Assembly: GCA_034766995.1 (NCBI GenBank)
Contig: CM068314.1
Span: 22,016,126 to 22,080,125, forward strand
Length of the DNA stretch: 64,000 nucleotides
DNA from: Acanthacorydalis orientalis
Lineage: Eukaryota; Arthropoda; Insecta; Megaloptera; Corydalidae
Direction of reading: 5' to 3'
The notes under the pieces were generated by a model that did no database searches, had not been told where the DNA came from, and was given only the letters and a program-made list of their open reading frames with translations. This document shows, one piece after another, positions 13,301 to 33,832 of this stretch (position 1 is its first letter; each line of letters begins with the position of its first letter). Position numbers and translations under genes: made by a program.

Positions 13301-15077
13301 AATGAGCTTTCAGTGTCTCTCTTCCACTTATCTTTTTTTATTTCCAGACAATCATTCAAACTCTGTAACACCGTTGTTTTCGAAAGCGTACACTTTGTTG
13401 GAATTTCTTTTGTTCTTAGTCTTCTGTCTATAGATAATTATGTCAGCACTGTATCAGTTATTTCAAAAATAGGTTGATCTACTTTCATGTAGATAATGGT
13501 CGATGAAGTCTTTGTAAATGTAATAGTTTGTTCGCTCTTTTCTTTTATTGAGTATGAAGGGTAAAATGTATCGCATATAGCATCAGGGTGCTAATTTCAT
13601 AGGACGTTTATCCAATTTTTTTTGGAAATTTAATTATTGCTCTACACTTGATTTAAAAGATTTTCGAAAATGTGTCTACCTATGTATATTACAGTTTTTC
13701 TGTTTATTTATCAATTGGTTTATTAAACGGAAGCATGCATATAAGCAAATGCACGAAGATGAATTTCTTTACTACAGTTTCATAAAATATCAATAAAACA
13801 TTCAGCACCAGTACGACTTGTATCAGTCCATGTTTAATCCCCTGCCTTGTGATTTAATTGATGACAGCGCGTGTTATAGTCAAGCCGTATCACGAGTCTC
13901 ACTCATGTTTCTCATGTTTAGGCCGAAATATGTATCATGAGATTCACTCGATATTATAAGACAAAGGGTTAAAAATAATTGAGTCAAAAACGTTACGACC
14001 TTACTGCTTATATGAAGACAATGAATATAAAAATAGTTTCTTGCGCAAATACACATCGGCACATGGGCGTACTTTGTTCATTATATTCATCCCTATATTC
14101 AAATATGTTTATTTAATAAATTAGTTCTTATAGGTATAATATTATATGGACGATAAGTCATAACAGACGCATTATAGTTTTTCAAGAGTCTTATGCGGTT
14201 TGAGTAACGCTATGGCCACTACTAGAAATAAATTTTAATTTTAAAATTACATTGAATTTTCTGTACATAACGAATATAACTGAAAACTCTTGACCTTTGA
14301 AAAGTAAATTTATATTTTAAAATAAGATTTCATTGCTAAAAGTACGTATTATACAATCAACTCCAATTTTTAATTCGTTAAAAGATTCAGTCTAGTTGAT
14401 AGGTTTCAAAGAAAAAAATGCATGTTATCAATTCTAAAAGAGATAATCTTATTCGTATATAAGCTCATTATCTCGAATTCATGTATACAAATACTATTTA
14501 AAATTAGTTTAGATAATCAATAATTAATAAAATATTTTTTATAAGATTTGCAGTAAAAAATACGCCTGATAAAATAATAAAATAACTAACTGAAATTATT
14601 GTCGTTATTATAATTGGAAAAAATTATGCTTTATAGGGATTTATGACGTGTTATTTTAGATATGTTCTATTTTATAAAAATTTTAGATAAAATGTTCAAT
14701 TTAATTTCGATTCGTCATTTAGATTTACATTCAGTTCAAAAATCTAATTATTTATATTGACAAAATTTTCGTAACACACTGGCATTTTATAATGTTAACT
14801 ATTTGTTTATTTACAATGATTTGAATAACTAAATAGAATTTATTAGCTTAAGAAATTTGTTAAAATACAACTTTTAGTTTTTATTACGATAAATATATTT
14901 TTGTCATGTAAATAATACTATTATATAATATATGTTTTGTACTCTCATACGAATTATATGGATATTTAATTAATGTAAAAACAAGAAAGTGTCGAAAAAC
15001 AATCAATAAAATTTACATTAAGTAAGAATGTAAAAAATGTTGTTTACTCATTAAAATTTTTATATTGATAATATACA

Positions 15078-15165
<88 letters not shown>

Positions 15166-15289
15166 TGATGATATGAGAGAATTCGGAATAAAAAAATAAT
15201 CTGTTTTGCGAATATATAAATTTGTAAATTTACATGTATTTGATCTTATAATTATTTTGTTTTTAATTAAGTTATTATAATTTTTACAG
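13301..15289. other. non-coding stretch upstream of the first ine exon seen
   Basis: No gene supported. It holds an imperfect direct repeat (GTATCACGAGTCTCACTC at 13887-13904 and GTATCATGAGATTCACTC at 13932-13949) in a slightly GC-richer patch, and an 82-bp (AT)41 run at 15081-15162. It is probably intron of ine, because the first exon seen at 15290 starts with a splice acceptor. Confidence 0.5.
15081..15162. repeat. (AT)41 microsatellite
   Basis: 82 bp of perfect AT units, 128 bp before the acceptor of the first ine exon seen. It creates a spurious poly-Ile/Tyr ORF on the minus strand. Confidence 0.97.
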
Positions 15290-23454
<8,165 letters not shown>

Positions 23455-23986
23455 AATATTTTTAAGGTACTAACAAAAACTGAAAGTTTTATGTAATCTG
23501 TTAAATCAGGGTGTGTTTTTATTCACAGCAAAGGACTGTTATATATTGTATAAGAGTAACATTTTGCATATTTTTACAATGCAGAATGAATTTCATACAT
23601 AATTTGTGTATAAAGTAAATTTGGATTATATATTGTACAGGACATATTTATTTATTATTTTACATTCCAGTTCATTGTCAGTTAATGTTAGTCTCGTAAT
23701 GAAATTATTAAACATCAAAATACATTATTTTGAAAGTGAAAATAGCTCTTAAACTAGAATAATGTTAATTGTGATTTACTTTATGAAGTAAGCTTGATAA
23801 GTAGCAGTTACTTAAAATTATTCTAATTAAAAGTATTGTAATAATATGTGTATTTAATTAATTCCTTCCATTTTCCTTCACACATGTTAACAACAAATTA
23901 TGTATTTTATATAAGTAAAAGAAATTAAATTGGTAAAATAATGCAATTATGTAGGAAACAATGAAGATGAGATATACAAGTGAATC

Positions 23987-23992
23987 AATAAA
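23987..23992 (+). terminator. candidate ine polyadenylation signal
   Basis: AATAAA 533 bp after the ine stop codon. The nearer 3' UTR has no exact AATAAA on the plus strand that I could find. Confidence 0.4.
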
Positions 23993-24128
23993 TGAAATAT
24001 GAGTTTTATTATAATTTTTGAAATACTTTATACAATATTACAAAATACATATTTATAAATATTTAAATATTTGACAGTCATAATATAGTAATTAATAAGT
24101 AATACATATCAATTTGTGTATATGGTTG

Positions 24129-24134
24129 TTTATT
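24129..24134 (-). terminator. candidate RtcB polyadenylation signal
   Basis: AATAAA on the minus strand, about 100 bp after the RtcB stop codon at 24236. Confidence 0.55.
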
Positions 24135-24235
24135 GAAAAAAGAAACTATTTGAAATCTCAATTTTCCAAAAAATTTTTTTCCCCATAAAGAATGAAAAAG
24201 ATACTTGAAGTACTTTATTTCATAGGCTTTTCAAA

Positions 24236-26119
<1,884 letters not shown>

Positions 26120-26460
26120 TGTTAAATTAAATAAAGATCGTTTTAAAAATATGCAATAATAAAAAAATTATATAAATTATGAATAGATCTTACACCGACT
26201 TGTGCAATCTTTTTAGGTTAACTTCACTATGATACTTTAATTAGAAATAAAAACTAAATTTACTTATTCCTAATTAAATATATATTCAAAAATATGATTC
26301 TTATATTTAAATAATATAATTACAGTCGCCAAGTAATATGCAGTTACAAATGGAAGTATTTGACCATAGATTCACTCTCTGTTTGACAGCGTTTCAGTAC
26401 CCATAGTGTATTGTCTTCAGATGTAATCGTAGTTGCATATATGGTGTCGCTTGTGTAATG

Positions 26461-26462
<2 letters not shown>

Positions 26463-26516
<54 letters not shown>
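26463..26516. repeat. (TA)n microsatellite
   Basis: 54 bp of TA units. Confidence 0.95.
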
Positions 26517-26520
<4 letters not shown>

Positions 26521-27971
26521 TAAGGTCCATAGTTTTTTTAGAAGCATGTATATTGTAAGAAACTGTTTTAAAATATTGAATGTTTTGTAATTTAAATTTA
26601 TTCATTGTATTAAGTTAAATAAGAAAATAAATCAATGAGTTATTCATAAAGAGAACAGTTTCGATTTTTATCTCGTAATTTTGTACATTATGAAGTATTA
26701 TGGTATGTTAAAATGGTATTTATGTAATAAATGAAAAGTACAGAAATGACATTTGTATTTAATCAGTAACATCATTCATTTTAAAGAGTTGCATTTGAAA
26801 GTGTGTGTTTAAACTATGTGTACATAAATAGTTTATTGTAAGTGAATTTAAATATTTTAAATGGCTACTAAAATATAATGATAAGAAATGTATTATAATA
26901 GAATTTTTGACAATGTAAATTTATTCTGTAAAATGGTAGTTTATAAACAAGAGATTAAAAAATAGTTTATTTATCGAAAAAACGCTAAATAAATGTATTA
27001 ATGAAAGTGTAAATATAATAATATCTAAATATGTGAAGAGAATATTTTTCAAATAACATTAATTTAGGCATAAAAATATTTATTTTGATTAATAACAAAT
27101 TAATTAGAATTCAATGTATAATGAATTCTTAGCACATGCAAAATTCGTAGGAAAAATAAATGTATTTTAAAATATGGAACACTCACTTATTTGGTTTTAT
27201 ATTGATGGATAAATAATGGCTTAAATAATATTTAACATAATCAGCCATTTTCTCATTATTTTTCTAATATTACTATTTTTTTTATAAATAATTTGCTATT
27301 GTTACGATTTCGATCAAACCTATGTTTATGTCGTGAATATCAGTTTGTTTTCCCTGTATTGGTGGTTACCACTACTGTGATATGAAAGAATCAAGTATAA
27401 AGAGGAATTGATAATAACGCTCTTCTGTGCGTAATAAATAGAGAGAGAAATGATTTGTATAAAATGTTTTCAAATTTTATTTATGCAATAAATATTTTTG
27501 TATGCGTACGAACATCAAACATACATAAAATCATTAAACCATTATTGTAATATATATATAGGATAAGACCTCAACCCTTTATTTTGCGTCCCTTACGCAC
27601 TTTAAAATATAATGTAATAGGATGACATGCTGTACAAGAGATGTTTCAAAAAAGTATCTGTCTGAAAATTCTGTTTCGACTTGTATCGAGAAAATTACCT
27701 AATATATATAATAGTATAACAGTATTATATTTCAGTGATGTTCTTTATCATGCATTTAAAAGATGCGATTTATATACTGGTTCTTTTTTGAAACTACTTT
27801 TTTTGTTATATATTGTTTATATTTTTTTCTTAATAATATACGGTATATTAATTCAGTTAATTTAATTTAACCTATAATTTTACATATATTATCTTATAAT
27901 TACGTGTAATATTTACTTTTATATTTTTATTTCTTTAGTATAAAATATTATTTTAGTACAAATAATGTATA

Positions 27972-27972
<1 letters not shown>

Positions 27973-28056
<84 letters not shown>
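27973..28056. repeat. (TA)n microsatellite
   Basis: Two TA runs split by TATG, just beyond the 3' end of the first PGRP gene. Confidence 0.95.
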
Positions 28057-28061
<5 letters not shown>

Positions 28062-28075
28062 TTTTTAAGTAAACG

Positions 28076-28081
28076 TTTATT
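28076..28081 (-). terminator. candidate polyadenylation signal of first PGRP
   Basis: AATAAA on the minus strand, 41 bp after the stop codon at 28122; the (TA)n run follows. Confidence 0.6.
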
Positions 28082-28121
28082 AAATCAAGGTAAACTGAGT
28101 TCAATATTAAACTTTAAATTG

Positions 28122-30190
28122 TTATGGTATTGGGTATTTTGAAAAGTTTGGCCATTTTCGAATGATTCTGTAAATTTTTTTTCCAGGACTAAGAGTAGAC
28201 AAAACATCACTATGTGCCATTAAAGTGTAAACACTGTCAAGTTGATTTAATCGCTGTCCACATTCAAGTAGATTTTTAGCAGCGGTAACAGCAGCTTGAG
28301 TAGGAGTGTTATCTGAAATAGGTATTCAATTTTATTTTTATATTATATAAATATGTGTATCGTTATTAAATTAGTAGATGATGTTACCTTGAAAATTTCC
28401 AATAAATGCAATTCCTACTGACTTTCTATTGTAACCGTATGTATGAGCTCCAACTAAATTCCAACCGTGACCTTCGTATACATTCCCATCTCCACCGATT
28501 AAGAAACTATAAATAATTATAAAAAAATGTAAATAAGTTAATTCATATTTATACATTTTTATATTTTTACTTGTATCCAATATCATCCCATTTATTGACA
28601 TCCATATGATGATTCTGAATACCGGTAATAACATCAATGCATTCATCTTCATCGTTGCATGTACCTGTAGCCGTGTGTTCGATAATAGCATATTTGACAG
28701 GTGTTATCAAATATTCAATATGCGTAGCAGGACGAGCACCCCATTCTCTGCGTGATATTATGTTTGGACACACATTTGGTACTTTGCCTATAAATTAAAA
28801 TTTTAATTTTACTAATATACGTATATAATATATGTAAAAAATAATAATTATCATGAAGTATATTTTATCTACTCAGTTAAAACTGTCAATTTTTCGTACG
28901 GTTATGAGTTTCTTAATTAAAGTATGATGATTTTTACAAATATTTTTTTATTTTATTTGAAAGCTTGTTTTTAATTGGTAGATTTCCTGCTTTATATAAT
29001 TGTCATTTATATTAAAATAACATTTTTTAGAATTATTTCGCTATTCTTCTGATAACAGATAAATTTTGTATGAAACAAATACATTTATCATTATCATAAA
29101 GGTTTTATGTAACTCCAATGATATTTAAAAGAAAACATGTTTTGAAAATACCAAGTGCATATTTTACGCTTTAACTAATCTGTACACTTTCATAATTATT
29201 GTATTATGTGTGTGTGTGATATATATATATATATCATCACTTTAGATATCTAGAAGGTTATCATGCAAATTCTAATTGAAGTTATGAAAAATATTCTGAG
29301 AAATATAGAACAAATGGAAAAACCAGTTTAAAATAGGTTTTTCTCAAATTATTTTACACTTCTCCATAAACTGATCAAAAATGTTCAAACATTGATAATT
29401 GATCATCTCTGATATACAAAACTAAAATCGATTTTTCTGTATTTAAGTACTTTGAAGATAATAGCATTTCCATTAAAACATATAAGCAACAATTAAATGT
29501 ATTAATAATCAGTTAATTCATATTTTTGGTTATAAAGTTTCATTGTGGTTTGCATAAGAGTGAAAAATTAATTTGTGAAAGTAAATTTAATCACAATATC
29601 AAAAACTATTATCGTTACAACGCATTTTGCAAAATAATTATGCTAGCTGCAAATGAAATTGCATATTAAACATATTAGTTTACTAGTACAAGAGCTGTGA
29701 TAGGACTCAATACATATTTTTATAAAAAAAAAATGATGAAACATTAATGTTATATAAAGTGATATAAAAATTAATGTTATAAAAAAGTAAGATCACCATT
29801 TATGCACTTTAGTTGTCGACGAGCTCTTAAACTCCAAATAACTAACAAACTATTTATACAATACGACGGAAAGATTTTCACCATTTGTTATTGTAATTAA
29901 TATTAAAACCTATTAAAGACCAGTTTATACACAAGAACATATCCATATAGATTTCTAAAATAGATAATACTATATTAAGAATTTACATGATCTTTTTTCT
30001 ATATAAACCATTATGAAATTCTACTTATTTTATTAAGTAAATGAAGCTGTAAGTGCAGAGTTGCCTATTTTTTTTAAGAAAAAGTGATTATTTGTTTTGT
30101 TTGTTTTTTATGGTAAAATACGTTATATTGACTCTTTTGTAATAAGGTTTTCCCCGAAGTATAAATAAAGATAACAATCCTGTCAATTAA

Positions 30191-30245
<55 letters not shown>

Positions 30246-31250
30246 AGAAAATGGTATAAACATATTTATAAGTCACTTATGCTGACGTATTATGTACATA
30301 TGGAATAAAATAAAAATAAATAAATTCATTTTAATCATTAAAACATATATGCAAATAGTTCTTTAATAATAATAATAATACTGCATAATCAATGTGTATC
30401 TGCATCTGTATTAATCAATAGTTAAAAAAAATATGATAAACTATAAATCGTCGTCAAGTAAATAATAAATAAATTAAATGTTATCAATTCAACGAATTAA
30501 ATGTTATCAAATCAAACACTGACAAGACTAAACATTGGAATGAACGTTTTTTGAAAAAATTGTAAACCCTATTTGTAGGCGTATCTCTACAAATCCATAA
30601 CGAAAGAGAAATTTGTGTTTCGTTCTTCCGCACACCGAGGGTTGACTTTCCCTCTCGATTGCGTACGAAGTTAAATACGGGAACAGGGAGGCTTACTAAA
30701 GGGTGTCAACCCTTGTATTTAGTATCAGGCGAGCATGATAACCTCTCAAAATTTACGCACAAAATGGTATATGGAACATTTCTCATTCTTTTGTTTACAT
30801 TATTACTAAAATGTTTTGTTTAATTATACTGAGGATATCTTTGTGCACTTGTGCATCTTGTAGTTTAAAATTAAAACCGTGTAAATGTGTATAAATAACG
30901 ATAACAAATATTATATTTCACGAGAATGTAAACTTTGTTTATTGTATTTATTAAATTTAAATTATTAAAAAAATCTTTTTCACAAAAATAATTTTTATGA
31001 CAGTATTTTTTCATATAAAAGTATATAAAAATATTTTTAGTTTACATTTTTTAAATAAAATGTTTATAACGTTTGTAGTTATTAATTTTCCATAAATTAT
31101 TATAATGGTTTTTTTATAGTTTAATAACTAGATCATTTTAAATGTCAAATATAATTAATATGTGTAAAAATATAACGAAAAAATGTACTTACGGAAATGT
31201 GCATGGACGAAAAATAAAACAAAAATAGTTACTAATAAAAAATACTTCAT
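28122..31250 (-). CDS. short secreted peptidoglycan recognition protein, non-amidase type (copy A)
   Basis: Innate immune sensor of bacterial peptidoglycan, secreted into haemolymph (family role; ligand class not predictable here). Four exons on the minus strand: 31250-31193, 28787-28571, 28506-28388, 28312-28122; 585 bp, 194 residues. Exon 1 encodes only a signal peptide ([19 protein letters not shown]). The PGRP/amidase_2 fold follows: [10 protein letters not shown] (31-39), [10 protein letters not shown] (54-63), [20 protein letters not shown] (88-107), [10 protein letters not shown] (121-130), HSDV...LSPGKKIY (165-179). Cys63/Cys69 form the usual disulfide. Zinc ligands His57 and His165 and the Tyr91 are kept, but the third ligand Cys is Ser173 (SPG instead of CPG), so peptidoglycan cleavage is unlikely. 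Intron 1 is 2.4 kb; the others are 64-75 bp. Tandem with copy B, same strand and same intron phases. Possibly one of the bee PGRP-S2/S3 pair; not assigned. Confidence 0.95.
28788..31192 (-). other. intron 1 of PGRP copy A, with a GC-rich island
   Basis: 2.4-kb intron. Mostly AT-rich, with (TA)n at 30193-30240. The segment about 30565-30765 is strikingly GC-richer and full of inverted repeats; see findings. No exon was recognised in it. Confidence 0.8.
30193..30240. repeat. (TA)n microsatellite
   Basis: 48 bp of TA units inside the first intron of PGRP copy A. Confidence 0.95.
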
Positions 31251-31314
31251 TTTATGAAAAAAATAACTAATTTAAAGACTTATTTCACACTTTGATGCAT
31301 AAATAGAAATTAAA

Positions 31315-31344
31315 ATGAGTTGCACGTTGATTGAAACTTATAAA
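31315..31344 (-). promoter_or_regulatory. candidate core promoter of PGRP copy A
   Basis: On the minus strand TTTATAAG (31344-31337) is followed at the usual 28-bp distance by an initiator-like CTCATTT with its A at 31315. That would give a 64-base 5' UTR before the ATG at 31250. No transcript evidence. Confidence 0.5.
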
Positions 31345-31468
31345 GAGATCTAGTGAGGTCAATGGTCAAGAAACAATTGATAATATATTCTTTACATTGA
31401 ATTATTGAGGAAAAAATGTAACAAAATAAGATTTACTGCATAATCACATTTGAACATAACACATCATC

Positions 31469-31478
31469 AGGAATTCCC
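31469..31478 (-). promoter_or_regulatory. kappaB-like site upstream of PGRP copy A
   Basis: Minus strand reads GGGAATTCCT, nine of ten positions of the GGGRNNYYCC kappaB consensus and containing GAATTC symmetry. It lies about 150 bp upstream of the candidate transcription start. A GATA motif TGATAA sits at about 31378. Insect PGRP and other immune genes are commonly controlled by NF-kappaB factors with nearby GATA sites (established for flies). Confidence 0.5.
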
Positions 31479-33604
31479 AAATACTGTTCGCTTATACTTT
31501 ATAATTACCGAGCTTGTACACAAATAAAACAAGTTTTAAGAGCAAAACCGTACAATTCATTTATTAAAATGTTCTGAATTGACAAGCTAATGCTTTGGTT
31601 TAGTTAATATCTTAATTGTGTACGTATATTGTGCTTTAATTTTTTATATCCATTTAATAGTATCATATTTTATAAATAAGTCAGCATAATTGGCTTATAA
31701 ATGTGTTAATGGTAAATTTTTATATAGATTGTGAAAGTTTCAAATTATATTTTTTACTTCATATTTGGGAAATAAGGTAAGAAATGTTACGAAAATATGA
31801 AGCTCAAGTTCTATTTTTTCAGTATGTTCTTTTTTAGTATTATGTAATCACAACAGATAAATAGTGTAGAAATAAGCAGTGTGAAAATAAGGATAATAAA
31901 TGTTTTTTACTGTAACACAAATTCATTTAAATATTTGAATGAATATTAGTTAAAAAAGCTGAATTATATAATTTAATTCAAGGATGACGATCATTTTTCG
32001 TACATATTAATTGTAATAAATTTTTCTCTCTTATTAATTAAATCCTTTTTCTACGTCTTAATTTGTTATGGCAAAGAAATTAATTTGTTTCAGATATTCT
32101 TATTATAATTGAATAATATTCTGAAAAATAATAAAAATATTTGAAAATCCATTTTGAATTATAATATTGAAAATTTATCTTCATATAATATTTGAAATAA
32201 AAATTAGTAAGTTTAAAAGCTATAAATAAATCTCTTAAGATGGTCGAAATTTTAAAAATAACCTAAATAATTATTTAAGTCTGATAAAATTAATAAAGTA
32301 CGATTAAAATATAAATAAGAAAACAAACTTGAAAGATGTCATCAAAAAATCGAAATCGAAAATTATTTTCTATATTTTTTGATTTACTTTTGCATGTAAT
32401 TAAAGTGGTTTAGTATTTTGTATAACTGTTTTATATTAAATATTTTTAAATATTAATAAATATTTTTTTGTGTGAATAATAGGAAAATTTTAATTGAAAA
32501 TATTGATCAATTTATTTATTCAGTTGTTTTTATAATACACTTTTAAATGTTAATCTGTTTATAATGGTTTAAAATTTTTTTCGTATATTTTTATCATTTT
32601 TTATAGTGTTAAGTATTGATCGTTTAAATGTTAACTTATGTTTTTAAATGTCAATTATATTAGTGTTAATTATCGGTTTTTGGATTATTTTTATATGATT
32701 TTAAATTAAATAATATAAATATATTTCTTATGAATTTTGTAAAATATTATACTTTCTTTTTATATCTTGCACTTTTAATTTTTACGTTTTCTTAAGATTT
32801 ACATTTAAAATATGTTTCTTAAACTTATAATAATAGTGTATTTCTTTCGAGAGTTTATCTTATTGACGAACGTTTTTCGGGTGAAAATATTTTGAGACAC
32901 CTTTTTATAATTTTGCTTTCTTAAAACTAAAAAATCTGTTACAGATGTATTAATATATAATAAAAAGTTTTACAATACAATATTTTTCTCTCTGGTATAT
33001 TTCTAAAATACTATTCTTATATGTATACTATATTATAATGAAACGTTTTTGTAAAGAAATAAGTTAAAAAATCCTTTTTATAGTCTCTAAAATCTTTTGA
33101 CATAATGTCAGTGATACGCTTATTGTATTTAGAAGAAAAACCTGAGTCTTTTTGATTATAGAGGATTTATGATTGATCAGTGTATTATTTTTATGTTTAT
33201 ATAAATAAACATCGATTTCTGGTCTTTTAAATGCTAAGAATTTGTTTTTTTTTTAAAAAAAAAGAATTATGATCAGAACTTTTCATTAATCGGTAAAATC
33301 TAAAAATGGAAAATCGTTATACAAATGAATTAATATTTCAAATTTGAGTTTTTAAGTTTTCTATTATGTGTCGTTATCAATGTATTTAATTCTTTAATAG
33401 ATTTTAATAATTAAAGCATCATATTTTTTGTTAATTATTTTATAGATATAAAGGTGGTATCTTTTAAGCTAATTTGTGTTTCAAGGAATTTTTGTGTCTT
33501 GTCAATAATATTTGCTTAACTGATATTTAGAAAATACTAATTTTAATAATGTTTCTTATTTCATTATTGTTGTATATTATTTTTCTTAATACACACTGAT
33601 ATTT

Positions 33605-33607
<3 letters not shown>

Positions 33608-33656
<49 letters not shown>
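33608..33656. repeat. (TA)n microsatellite
   Basis: 49 bp of TA units. Confidence 0.95.
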
Positions 33657-33660
<4 letters not shown>

Positions 33661-33721
33661 GAAGATTTATCTATGTTTGATGAATATTTATTTCCGTAGA
33701 GTTAAGAAAAGAGTATTTGTG

Positions 33722-33727
33722 TTTATT
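33722..33727 (-). terminator. candidate polyadenylation signal of second PGRP
   Basis: AATAAA on the minus strand about 106 bp after the stop at 33833; a second copy lies at 33692-33687. Confidence 0.5.
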
Positions 33728-33832
33728 ACATAAATAAAGTATAAAAATGATATGTACAAAACTTACTGAAAAAAATAAAAATAACAAGTAAAATTACATA
33801 TGAAATTTAATTATTATTACATTCTTTTAAAT

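Larger units (their letters stand above)
23455..24235. other. shared 3' region between convergent ine and RtcB
   Basis: 781 bp between the two stop codons. It must hold both 3' UTRs. Plus-strand AATAAA at 23987-23992 could end ine mRNA; minus-strand AATAAA motifs at 24134-24129 and 24010-24005 could end RtcB mRNA. If both distal signals are used, the two 3' UTRs would come to within about 10 bp of each other or overlap. Confidence 0.6.
26120..28121. other. RtcB upstream region and PGRP 3' region
   Basis: No gene supported. RtcB reads away from here on the minus strand, so 26120 to about 26300 should hold its promoter; no clear TATA box was seen, as expected for a housekeeping gene. (TA)n runs lie at 26463-26516 and 27973-28056. 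A small GC-richer patch at about 27560-27615 contains the hairpin-forming GCGTCCCTTACGC. ORF 27641-27865 looks random. Confidence 0.5.
31251..33832. other. intergenic DNA between the two PGRP genes
   Basis: 2.6 kb. Holds the upstream region of copy A (core promoter and kappaB-like site) and the 3' region of copy B, plus a (TA)n run at 33608-33656. Otherwise AT-rich with nothing recognised. Confidence 0.6.

Noticed and set aside
27641..27865. 74-codon plus-strand ORF with hydrophobic C-terminal part
   Set aside because: Phe/Leu/Ile/Tyr richness is what TTT/ATA-rich DNA gives; no splice signals or family motif.
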